Assembly (NCBI GenBank): GCA_024741835.1
Contig: JAENRP010000003.1
Coordinates: forward strand, 189,394 to 253,393
Length of the DNA: 64,000 nucleotides
Reading direction: 5' to 3'
From: Diplocarpon mali
Lineage: Eukaryota; Ascomycota; Leotiomycetes; Helotiales; Drepanopezizaceae
Part shown: positions 54,489 to 64,000 of the stretch, piece after piece
Layout of the letters: each line of letters starts with the position of its first letter
Position numbering within the stretch: the first letter of the stretch is position 1
Made by a program: the position numbers and the translations under genes
The notes under the pieces: generated by a model
What the model was told of the DNA's origin: nothing
Seen by the model: only the letters and a program-made list of their open reading frames with translations
Database searches by the model: none

Positions 54489-56212
54489 TCAAAGACCCCC
54501 AATCTGCCCCTTCGGAATCGGCTTGATCGAAGATAAGGCCAAATGGAATCCTATAGTAATGACACCAATAACCCAGAAAGTCTTTCCAAAATCTTTACCT
54601 TGGTAGCGGAAGATGATAGCGAAGATAATACCTCCAAGGTTACCGCAAGCGCCGGTAACACCCGAGATAATGCCGTTGGCATGAGGATGGATATGGGGGA
54701 CGAGGGCGAAGTTTGCTCCATTGCCAGCTTCCAAGAAAAAGGCCATTCCTGCCACGAGACCGAACATCGTTGCCTGCGAATGCGAATCTAGGAGGCCGAT
54801 GGTAATGAGGAATGCACCGGTGATCACTCCCAGCGCGTGCAGCCATATCTTCTTGCTCCAGAGGTTGCGTTTTGTTCCGAGGAATAGAGTGTCTGCTACG
54901 AGACCACCAAGAGGTCGAAAGACAACGTTGAGAAGTCCAAACATCGCCGCCCAGCGACCGGACCCCGTCTGCAACAGTTTGGGGAAGTTCTTCAAGTAGT
55001 ACCTATGCATCGAGTCAGCATTACAGCTTGAAGAGCAAAGAGGCTACGTGCGTTCCGAGAATACTGTTGATAGACAACTCTGCCCCGAAAGAACAGAAGT
55101 AGCAGAATGCTACGACTGCAGTCTGTGGGCTGAAAACGACGGAAATGAACTCCTTGACCGTTGGCTTCTCGACAACTTCGCCTCGTGCTATTTCGACCAT
55201 ATCTTGTTCTCCGATCGTCGCTTGGTTGTTCATGCTGTCGTGCTTAGCCCTTGTAACGCCCGCCTCTTCATCAAGTTGCTTCCCATCTGGATACATCATG
55301 GGAGAAGAGTTGCCGCTGAGCTTACGGTCGGTGATAGCGCCTGGAACGGGAACGATATTACCACCGATGAAGCCCTGGGTTTGGAGGTTACGCTGCACAG
55401 CCATGTGCCGCTCCGACCATTGCCCAGTTGGTGTATCTTGGCAGAGAACGAAGAGACAGATTGCCACGGAAGTGATGAGAATAAACGGGATAATGAAGGT
55501 CACTCTCCAAGCGACATGCGGAGTGAGGTGCCTGTCAAGATGTAGAGAATCGTAGATAGCAGGCATGACGAAGTAAGTGATACCGCCTCCAGCGTTTCCC
55601 CATCCGGCTGTCAAGGCGTTCGAAGTGCCGACGACATTCTTGTCGAAAAATCCAGTAGACCAAACTTGGCATGGAACGAAAGATCCTCCGAGTATACCAA
55701 TGAAGAAACGAACAACATACAATCCTGCAGGACTTGAAATCGTGCCGGCGAGGGCAGTGGGAACGGCACCGAGCAAAAGGCACATTGCAAAAGTCACCCT
55801 AGGGCCAAACATGTCGCATGCAGGTCCAGCTATGAGGCGCACAATAAGACTGATAGGTGTAAGCTGCGTCCATGCTGCAGGTGGCCTAAGTTACTTACGT
55901 AGCCGTCAGGGCAATGATGTTGGAATTAGCGATTTCATTCGGGGTGAGGTGCAAGTCCTTCTTGATCGTGATGGGCAATAGAGGCGGAAAGGCATACCAT
56001 GACAGGAATGCAATCACTGTCGAGGTCAGTACACCATTGTGAGGGCTCTTTGTACAGAGTTGTGGAGACGAGTACTCACTGAAACCGAACCAAGCGAAGA
56101 AGAACACTCGTCCATATTTGTCGAGTGGATTGAGAATAGGAATGGATCGAGCCTTGCCATTAATAGGATTGATTTCTGGCGCCTGCCAGAGTCTTTGAAC
56201 CTTGAAACCCAT
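54489..56212 (-). CDS. NRT2: Nitrate/nitrite transporter of the NNP (CrnA/NRT2) family
   Basis: Four exons (56212-56080, 56016-55899, 55849-55052, 55002-54489) give 520 residues. It is a plasma-membrane MFS proton symporter with twelve predicted segments for high-affinity nitrate uptake. Nitrate signatures are AGWGNAGGG (165-173, TM5) and [11 protein letters not shown] (TM11, from about 464). The two substrate-binding arginines of CrnA align with Arg88 ([10 protein letters not shown]) and Arg379 ([10 protein letters not shown]). A long central cytosolic loop (about residues 235-315, [15 protein letters not shown]) is typical of fungal members. Intron 3 uses a GC donor; splicing it restores SILGTYYLKNFP. 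No nitrate or nitrite reductase gene lies nearby, so it is not in a nitrate cluster here. Family assignment is firm; nitrate versus nitrite preference is not visible. Confidence 0.94.
55003..55051 (-). other. GC-AG intron 3 of NRT2
   Basis: A 49-bp intron with donor GCACGT, a CTGAC branch-like word and acceptor CATAG. It converts an in-frame stop into the conserved LGTYYLKNF. The adjacent GT two bases downstream gives the wrong frame. Confidence 0.8.
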
Positions 56213-56587
56213 ATTCGAGGGAGATATCGAAATTTGCTGCCTTACTTCCTGAAATAGTGGTCCAACACTGCAGGCCTTCTTGGATTTGCTAATGTAGTCG
56301 ATGCTGATATTCAGTTACCTGTGTGGAGAAGGATAGGTAACCGATCAAGAAAATTGCAGCTCTTATAAAAGCCCGCAGAGACAACCAACATGAATCAGGT
56401 ATCTCCGGACAGCTACGCAAAACCATCAATATACTAACGACCGAGAGAAATCTGCGGGTTGACCCCTGCGGAAATCTTCAATGCCAGCCTGTGGCTGGAC
56501 CGGTCCTGACAGATGGGAGTATACTGGGTGGAGGGCTTAAGGCGCCAAGTCGATTCGAGATATGTGAAGAACAGACGAGAAGAACAG

Positions 56588-57465
56588 ATGACAAGCCACC
56601 CGCTGATAAGGGTTTTGGCGACGGCCCTGGGCTGCCTTTCTACCCCTAGTCTTTTGTAGGATGGAACTTCATCTAAATCGTGCGCATCTCGGAGCACTAG
56701 AGGACTGGTAGTTTCGCCGTAAGATACGATGGGGGGGTTCTACAACAGAATGCTGAACTTCGGATCCGTTTCAAGCAAGTGAAGAAGTGCTTTCGAGAAC
56801 AACTCGATTTCTGGACGAAGCTGACCTTGGGGAAACATTTCCCGGCAGTAATCTGTATGTCTGGCGGAGTACACAGGTCTACGGAGAGGATAGGAAAAGC
56901 TTTTGATAAGAGATTTATCTATCTTAGAAAACTTGTGCTGCGGTACGCCCTGACTAGGAAATTTCTTGTTTCGGCTTGTGAGGCAATCGACGTACAGATT
57001 CCCAAGATCTCGCTTCCCTGCCCGGTTTCCTCTAAGAGATGAAAAATTCTCTCCAGTATGCTCTTCGTTATTCCTGATTGGTTATTTTCAGATTCGAGCA
57101 TCGACGCCGCAAGCAGTGCTGTTACCATTCAAATTGGAGTTTCTCGGAGGTCCAGCTAGCTCAGCTGACTGCCACACGTGAGATCGAGCTTATAAAAATG
57201 GTTGTTCAGATTCGTCTCGATGGATATTCGGCCAACCGATATGGCTTTACTCGTCGAGCATAAGAGAGGCGGCTTGTTCCATATTCCTGGTGATACCACC
57301 CGTGGGTGGTTGACGGAACAGGGCTGCTGAGGTGATCACTTGTCGTTTGTTGACTCAGATCAGCCCTTTATCTTTGGCGAATCCGAAGCGAGTCTACTAT
57401 TAGTCTCCACTTTAAAGATAAGGAGGGCATCGATATCAGAATCACGCATGCTCCCTTCTCCGCGG
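56588..57465 (-). promoter_or_regulatory. NirA-like and GATA sites upstream of NRT2
   Basis: CTCCGCGG at 57458-57465 matches the Aspergillus NirA consensus CTCCGHGG. HGATAR sites for AreA-type GATA factors include TGATAAG near 56604-56610, TGATAAG near 56901-56907 and AGATAAG near 57417-57423. This is the expected pair of regulators for a nitrate permease. The NirA-like site is about 1.25 kb from the start, and GATA words are frequent by chance. Confidence 0.3.
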
Positions 57466-58227
57466 CTATTCAGGAGTTGATGGCTATTTTACTTTTTATT
57501 TTTTTCATGAAGCCACCTCTGCAACTTGATTATCATTAGTCCGCCCGCATGAAATTTTAAGCCAGAACCTGAGTCGATTATTGGCTTTCGGACACGGTGT
57601 GGCTGAAGTGCTGAGACATGCGGGCTAATGTATCTGTCACCGCTCGAGTCCATGCTTCTCTTCTGCTTCCCGTCTCTTGTCTACTTCTCCTGGTCTACGT
57701 ATCGTTGCATTTTCGACTCTCCGCCGGGGTATTCTGTTCGGTTTCTAAGCTGGGACTTTTCAAGCCTTACCTCGAAGCTTAAGTATCTGGCCGGTCACCA
57801 TGAATATAACACCTGTGTGCGTAGTGATCCGTACTGCTTGGAACAACCAGCTCAACTACTACAACTGCTAGTTGCCGCAGATGTATGCTACAGCACTAAC
57901 ATCTGGTCGACGACAGACCATAAATTTAGTGCTAAAGAGCTACGTAGGGGGAGAGAACAATATAGATCACTCGAGGGGACCGGATTATTTGGTTTGATAA
58001 TGGCTAAAATTCCAGAGCTTCGGCCAAAATTCCCATGTTATAATTTCAGCTCCTTCATCAGGATCTCGCAAACTTCATTAACCTCATGATACCTTCAGGA
58101 GTTCGATAATACTCTCACTCTCCTCGAAGTTTCTGATCACGTTTTGATCACAGAGCGCTGCGAACAGCTTCGATTCTTCAGTTCAGGGCTTCCGCGAGTG
58201 CATCACCGTGTAGCTCTACTACAAACG

Positions 58228-59004
58228 TCAGCTGCAATCCCCGCGTGGAGGATCGAAGATTAGAAACCAACATCTTCCCGGACCGAATTGGCCACTTCCC
58301 AAGTCCACAATTGTGCAATTCTTCTGCCGCCTGCCGAAGCAATTCCCGATGTGCTGTTGCAATCGCAGATTTATCGCTAGATGTATAGAGCGCTTGATAT
58401 CTTCCATCATCTCAAGCAATGGCAATTCAGCTGGCCAACAGAGTTTCATTTGTCTAAAGGCATCCGTCAAATTACCAAGGAACGTCGTCAGTTTTATCGA
58501 AGCATACCTTATGGTTCTACCGCTATTAGTTCTCCCGTGACGAAAAAGACGGGATCTCAAAACTTGACAAGATATCGCTGCGGCATGGGTACCATCTAAC
58601 ACGCTATTCCTATACTGCCCAATGTCTTCACAATAACTCATTACTCCTTCCTCGATCTTGACGAGATTGTGCTTGGGGTTGTAATGGTAGAACTCCAATA
58701 TGACCCCTGACTCTTCCTCGCTAAGCTTTCTTAAGCGAGGGGGTTTGGGGCGGCTAGCTCCACTTCCCCATTCCATTTCTGCACCAACAGTCACAAACAG
58801 AACAGCAGACTGGCGGGTTTTGTATCCTTGCTTTCGACTCGAGCCTGCTGCTGCCAACTCGCTTCGGATTATGAAGTCCCAAGCGTGTTTTCTTCTTCGG
58901 GGTCTACTCTTGCTCTTCAACTTCATGCTCTCTGTACGTTCAAAACCTCCCAGCAATGTCACGCCTGAGAGTATCTTCAGCATACCATGGAAACATGGAA
59001 GCAT
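58228..59004 (-). pseudogene. Possible degenerate gene fragment
   Basis: A 258-codon frame with a coding-like central part (LRKLSEEESGVILEFYHY, NLVKIEEGVMSYCED, SGRTIRYASIKLTTFL, IHLAINLRLQQHIGNC). The N-terminal and C-terminal parts look random, and I find no splice sites that extend it. I do not recognise the family. It may be a gene remnant or a chance frame. Confidence 0.22.
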
Positions 59005-62000
59005 GGAAACATGGAGAGAAGAGGCTTATCACCGAAGCGTGACTTCCAAAGCTACGAGTGTGTTGTTCGCAGCTTTCAATGCCCCAGGTTCGCAGCGCCC
59101 AGTTGGAATGATTCGGGCTCAATTCTTGCATAAAAGTAATGCGGATCTGTACAAGTTACACTTCCATGCAAAGCGCAGAAGCAGGTTCCTGGAACAAGTA
59201 CCCCGCTACAAGCGATCGCGCATCTATGATGTGTTTGCATGACCAGTGCATATACATTCCGTTGTGTATTCGTGAATCAGGGTGAGGAACCGCTTCCATC
59301 TCTTGAATGACTAGATAGTACCCGTTCTCCTGCCTCCTCCCGGTGTATCCCAGTGCTGATATCTCAGAGTGCGTAGGTAGGAGACGAAGAAATGTGAAGA
59401 AGAACACTTACGGACCCGTGTATGTTAGAATATATTGTGCATCTATTACAAGAATTGGGATATACTAACGCCCGGCTCATCCACCCAGGCTCAGCGGGTG
59501 ATCATATTCCCTCCCACTGCCTACTGCGCCCATGGTCATCGTTCGTGCTTTGGAATTGCGAAAGAGGAGGAAATCCAACGGCTGCTAAACAAATGGTTTT
59601 CAAGGCCCACGGCCTCGAGTAACTTTGCTCCGTTGATACTCAGACTGGTAGACTGACATTCATTAAATACATTTACTTTACTTTAGTATGAAACTGAGCC
59701 CCCCTGAACCTTTCATGATAATAATACATGAATATAGAAATGTTTATCTTCACATGTATCAGCATACCAGCAGCAAAAGGCCTCACTCGTTATAAACTTT
59801 GCTTGTTTTCCGGGTTCAAACCAAGGACAAATAATGATCTATTTACTTGCTCGGCACACCTCTAGTCATACTTAAGAAATTCTGCTCTGCATGAGATACC
59901 GACTGCTAGGAAGAATGACTGAATGAGAGGGCTTAACGCGGAGACGGATTGCTCACAAAACCCGAAGGAGGGCATGTCTGTACGGGCGCTCACCTCGCTT
60001 GTCTCATCACCTGACCCAAACTAGGCCTTGGTCCTCGGTTCGGTGCTGGCCAAGCCCCCGCGTAAACAAATCGATGAGCGCGGTCGGTAGTCACGAGCCT
60101 TGCGACCATGCACGAGACCTGGACGGCAAATCCCGAGATGGGACAACCAGCTTCGAGCATTACTCAAGATGATGCCACGTGGCGTCTAATCGGAAAAATG
60201 TCTAGTCATCTACCGTTGAGGGGGTTGGTGGTATGGAGGGCCGAGTGGAGGGCTAGAGGGGGCAGCGCGACTAACGATTAATACCCTAAGACCCAAGACT
60301 ACAGCGAGATGGTCCGAAATCGACATGGAGACTACGGAGACTTAGTATAGCCAACGGGCGTATCATGAGCTAGATCAGACGCCATTCTAGTTCATGTGAA
60401 GCTGGCTTCAACAAAACGCCAAATAGTGCGGTAAATTAGTGTTCATCTCGCAAGGCGCAATATATTCCGGCTCCAGCATTATGCACACCTTATGATATGA
60501 TGAATTAGCAAAAACGGAAAAGTACTGTGCTGAATACTTTGCTAAGCTTGATCGGCTCATGCCCTGCTCCCCCTCCTGCTCTTACTCAATAGGTAACTAC
60601 ACCACAGTCCCTTCATTGACATACCACGAGCTCGAGCTCGAGCTCGCGCAACAGTTGAGCAACGCGATGCAATCCACCCCACGCGAGCGAAATCCCGCCG
60701 ACCAAACTAACGAGCAACAAAAAACGAAAAACGAAAAACGAAAAACCCTTGTGCTTATCATGGCCACTGCGGTGCGATTGCCCGAACACGGACCATGAGT
60801 TTGCACCTTGAGTTTCTCATAACTATGGGAACCTCCGAAATGTACCCCATCTCACTTTCATGAGCTATTCCCACCTCTTCTTCGCACCAAGCCTCGCTCG
60901 GGCATGAGCCTTGCACGGCAGCTTCGCAAAAGAGCCAGTCCAGATACTGATTTCTGATAGCGGAGGTAGTGTTCGCGCGGCATGTCCGTAGGCATCTCTT
61001 GAGGTGTTCTGCGGCTGGTTGGCCGCCAGAGTAGCCCGGCCCACGACCAGCACGTTATGTGCATCGACCAGCTCCCATAAATAGATACGGGGAATAACTG
61101 CCGGTGGCTAAACGACGGAACAGATTAGTGGGATACTTTGTAGCTGAAAGGCCAAACTGCTTGACGCGAATGCAGGAGCGGCAGAGCGATGGCGCCCAGC
61201 CAGCAACGAGCTATGGCAGAGGTTGAGCACAGTTGAGTATCTGATCTGTCCGTTGTGGGCCGGCCCCAATTGGCATCGATTAGTTCAGCTCGCGAAAGGG
61301 GTCAATCATGGACTTCATTGGACGGAAGATAGCGAGAAAGTGAGGGAGTGGGTGTGAATGTAGTATGTCACGGGTCGAGTGATAGATTCGATGCCAGAGG
61401 ATGAAATACTCAACAAACCCAGAAAGACCGGTCGAATCCATTTCTCCCCCAGTTCCAGTCTCGAGCAGCAAAGCCAGCGCATCCCATGACCGGCTACAAC
61501 GAACCATAGCATATAGCAAGGCGGCGGAGCCGCACTACGACTGCACTACTGCCGTGTACCTCACTTCGATAGTCTGGATCCACGCTACAATTTCAAGGCA
61601 TTTGCTCAACGCTAGGGACCGCGGTTGTGAGATACTCTGATATTTCCAAGAGGCTCTCGGTGATGTTGAGATACAAATTTAACTTGCAACGGTATATTCT
61701 GCTTAGACCGTTCCATGGAAACTGGACCGTGATTGCGAGGTAGTTCTCTACACACACTAAACGCACTATCATAACTTGACAGAACCAAAGGGTATAGCAT
61801 GTCAGAATTCAAAATCAACATGACTTTTGATCGATTTCAATGCCAGATCACCTGGGGGACAGATAGACAGACCACTTAGCCCGGGCGAACTGCTTCGCGC
61901 CAACATAGGAACCTTGAAGGCCCCGAGTTACTAGGTCAGGCCCGACTACCACCAGCGCCCGTACATGATACCACTTCGCCGTCCAGTCCTAAGTGCCCCC

Positions 62001-62369
62001 GATCTGGACCAAGCCTACCCATCGCACCCTGAATAATCGGCCAGCGGCCTTCCCAAGGAGGCCAAGGCCAAGAGCAGGAGTAGAGAGCTCGTCCTCGATA
62101 GAGAGTCCGGACGTTGGGTCCTAGACAAGATGAATCGAGGCAATGATGTCATAGGCAAGAAGAGGAAGAGAAATGTCGTAATGGACTTGACTTGGATCCT
62201 GCTCCTAGCAGCGTCGCTGGTCATGCTACCACGCTGATCCTGATCAACTCATGGATGAGAGCATCGACGGCGGGGGATCTTCGAGAGTGAGACCCAACTG
62301 GACTTGTATAAATACAACTGCAGCTCGCCCCTCTGAGGTGTTCCTGCACTTTTCATCCTCGTCTCTATC

Positions 62370-62454
62370 TTCGTCTTGATACCTACCTTCTTCGTCTTGA
62401 TACTTCTTCGTCTTGATACCTATCTTCTTCGTCTTGATACCTACCTGATCACGG
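62370..62454. repeat. CTTCGTCTTGATAC tandem repeat
   Basis: TTCGTCTTGATAC occurs at 62370, 62391, 62407 and 62428, spaced 21, 16 and 21 bp, directly upstream of the hypothetical gene start. Confidence 0.85.
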
Positions 62455-62459
62455 AGAAC

Positions 62460-63492
62460 ATGCATGACCAGAGCTTGGAACGCTTCGTCCCCAACGAGAA
62501 CAACGCACAGCACTCGGTCCACGATCTCCTCGCCTACCTGGACGAGCACGAGGGCGGCTTCAAGAGCCCCTACGCCCTCGCGAAGCCCTGGGTGCACAGG
62601 CCCAGCAATAGCGACAGCGACAGTTGCAACACAAGCAGCAGCCGCAGAAAGGCCAAGGGCGAGAGCAAGGGCGAGAGCAAGAGGGAGAGCAAGAGCAAGG
62701 GCAAGGGCAAGAGCAAGGCCAGGGCCAAGGCCAAGGCCAGGGGCACCTTGGGCACGAGTAAGCTCAACATCAACAGCAGCAGTCCGGGTGGGAGTTCGAG
62801 TTCGAGCCCGGCGCTCTGGAGCCATCACAGCAGTATGAGCAGCACGAGGCGCCCACGCAAGAACATGGACAGCAACAGCCGCAGCGACTTCACTTTGCCT
62901 TGTCCTCTCGCCGACGAGAACAGCCACGACATCAGCCCGATTGCCGTGCGGCGTTCGAGCCCCGGCTACTGGAACCGCCATGGCAGCGTGATTAGGCCAG
63001 GCAGCGCGAGCATGTTCCTCCACCAGGACCCTGGATGGGACGGGGTGGGGAAGGGGAAAGCGAAAGAGCAAGGGCATATGGGTCCGCCTGCGGTGCCAGG
63101 AGTCAACGCTGTGAGGCCCCTTTAATTTTCCCGAACGACGTCTAGAGTGTACACAGACTAACATGCCCGCTCCACCCCAGCCGCAGCACCAAGAGGCACA
63201 CAGAGGAAGCGTCGGTGGGAATCCGACTACGAGCGGCGCCGTCCACGTCCCTCCAATCCCTCCATCGCAGCCATTCCTCCGACCAGAACCTCCTCTGCAG
63301 GTAGCACTTCCTCCCCACAGCCCTCCCCCTCTGGGGTCAACCGTCTCAGCCGGGACCCAGATCCTGCTCGATACCCTCGCGCAGCGGGTGGTAGGCGCGC
63401 ACTGCGGGGAGATGGCAGAAGTGACGGGAATCGAGACGCTGGAGGTGGCGGAGTGGATAGAGGACTTGCTGGAGCTGGTTCCTTTTGTATGA
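62460..63492 (+). CDS. Hypothetical low-complexity protein
   Basis: Two exons (62460-63110 and 63181-63492) joined by a 70-bp GTGAGG..CCCCAG intron give 320 residues in frame. I chose the ATG of MHDQSLERFVPNEN because upstream codons lie in a tandem repeat; an in-frame ATG at 62376 would add 28 repeat-encoded residues. Residues 1-50 look like normal coding sequence (HSVHDLLAYLDEHEGGF). A hexanucleotide-repeat-derived Lys/Ser/Gly/Arg tract follows (62649-62752), then Ser-rich and Pro-rich stretches. The C-terminus (TQILLDTLAQRVVGAHCGE, GIETLEVAEWIEDLLELVPFV) may be an amphipathic helix region. No family is recognised. Opposite-strand frames of similar length here are low-complexity shadows. 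Confidence 0.5.
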
Positions 63493-63493
63493 G

Positions 63494-63990
63494 GAGCGGG
63501 GGATGTGACGGGGGATGTGACGGGGGATGAGTAACGGGGGATGAGTAATGGGGGATGAGTGAGGCTGGGAGAGAAAGAGGGAGAGAAAGAGGGAGAGAAA
63601 CAGGTAGAGAATAGCATAAATTATAGCTCGAGAGGGAGCGGGCGAGCGAACAAAGTTAAGAGTGAGCGATAGTGAATAAAAGATGATAAGAACAGGCGTA
63701 TAAAGATATTGAGATTTTGAGATGTTGAGATATAGATATAGATGTAGATGTAGATGTAGGTATAGATGTAGATATAAATGCAGATAGATATAGATATAGA
63801 TATAGATGAAATGCAGATGTAGATATAGATATAAATGCAGATAGATATAGATATAGATATAGATGAAATGCAGATGTAGATATAGATATAGATATAGATG
63901 CAAATGCAGATGTAGATGCAGATATAGACGCAGATATAGATAGAGATAGAGATACAAATGCAGACACAGATACAAATACCAACATATACA
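63494..63990. repeat. Minisatellite and microsatellite tract
   Basis: Three successive repeat types: GGGGGATGWGT-like units (63494-63560), GGGAGAGAAAGA units (about 63568-63605), and a long GATATA/GATGTA array (63719-63990). The last includes a roughly 57-bp unit repeated twice around ATAGATGAAATGCAGATG (near 63803 and 63860). Confidence 0.8.
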
Positions 63991-64000
63991 AACCAGCCCC

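Larger units (their letters stand above)
56213..62459. other. Large gene-poor region
   Basis: About 6.2 kb with no gene I can support. The left part holds the NRT2 promoter. A 258-codon minus-strand frame lies at 58228-59004 and a short plus-strand frame at 59435-59656; both are treated as unproven. An ACGAAAA-type short repeat occurs near 60720-60746, a GAGCTC palindromic run near 60629-60647, and CTTCGTCTTGATAC repeats at 62370-62440. Confidence 0.4.

Noticed and set aside
59435..59656. Plus-strand 73-codon frame (GHRSCFGIAKEEE region)
   Set aside because: Too short, no upstream exon found, and unknown similarity; possibly chance.
62370..62454. Regular repeats that might suggest a CRISPR array
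   Set aside because: The repeats are short, unevenly spaced, without unique spacers, and the genome is eukaryotic.
54000..63000. Nitrate-assimilation or secondary-metabolite cluster around NRT2
   Set aside because: No nitrate or nitrite reductase, polyketide synthase, NRPS, cytochrome P450 or terpene synthase frame is present in the flanks.
62244..63617. Long minus-strand frame of 457 codons overlapping the hypothetical gene
   Set aside because: It is Ala/Leu-rich low complexity produced by the repeats on the opposite strand. The plus-strand two-exon model has a better start, splice signals and composition.
63346..63991. Minus-strand frames made of Leu/Tyr/Ile/His repeats
   Set aside because: Direct translation of the GATATA microsatellite; not a protein gene.

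Overview
The window is nuclear DNA from a filamentous ascomycete (Pezizomycotina; a leotiomycete-like fungus is only a guess). The evidence is: genes split by many short introns (about 45-75 bp, GT..AG, CTNAC-type branch points); the CrnA-type nitrate transporter, serine-rich CAF120 and long Sgs1/BLM helicase typical of the group; and AT-rich, TpA-dominated blocks resembling RIP-mutated transposon relics. I rebuilt spliced models for 17 genes by joining open frames at splice sites that keep reading frame and family alignment. A fungal orphan gene and a truncated 3' gene end are less certain.

Layout, left to right: 3' end of an unknown gene (+); ILM1-like membrane protein (-) divergent from geranylgeranyltransferase-I beta (+); secreted M20 metallopeptidase (+); GFA1 (-); a 4.4-kb gene-poor stretch with an AT-rich relic; proteasome ATPase RPT4 (-); enolase (+); eIF3j/HCR1 (+); UTP23 (-); PP2C phosphatase of the PTC7 type (-); a 2.7-kb gap with a MITE-like element; CAF120 (+); a 2.8-kb gap with possible gene debris; lumazine synthase RIB4 (+); a fungal-conserved disordered protein (-); a 3.6-kb gap with a second MITE-like copy; a Mn-type CDF transporter (-); a Rad60/Esc2 SUMO-like protein (-) divergent from LSM6 (+); RecQ helicase SGS1 (-); an AT-rich relic; nitrate transporter NRT2/CrnA (-); a 6.2-kb gene-poor stretch; and a low-complexity hypothetical gene (+) set in tandem repeats.

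Most genes are core housekeeping: cell-wall amino sugar synthesis, glycolysis, riboflavin, prenylation, proteasome, translation, rRNA processing and mRNA decay. No secondary-metabolite cluster, CRISPR array, integrated virus or obviously new multi-gene system is visible. The points most worth a second look are: two GC-AG introns forced by reading frame and homology (gfa1, nrt2); a two-copy MITE-like family whose arm mismatches, in one copy, are all transitions; closely linked ESC2/RAD60 and SGS1 genes, both with SUMO-interaction-like motifs, and ACGCG elements upstream of SGS1; a DxxxD/DxxxD signature predicting manganese transport; and NirA/GATA-like sites upstream of the nitrate transporter.
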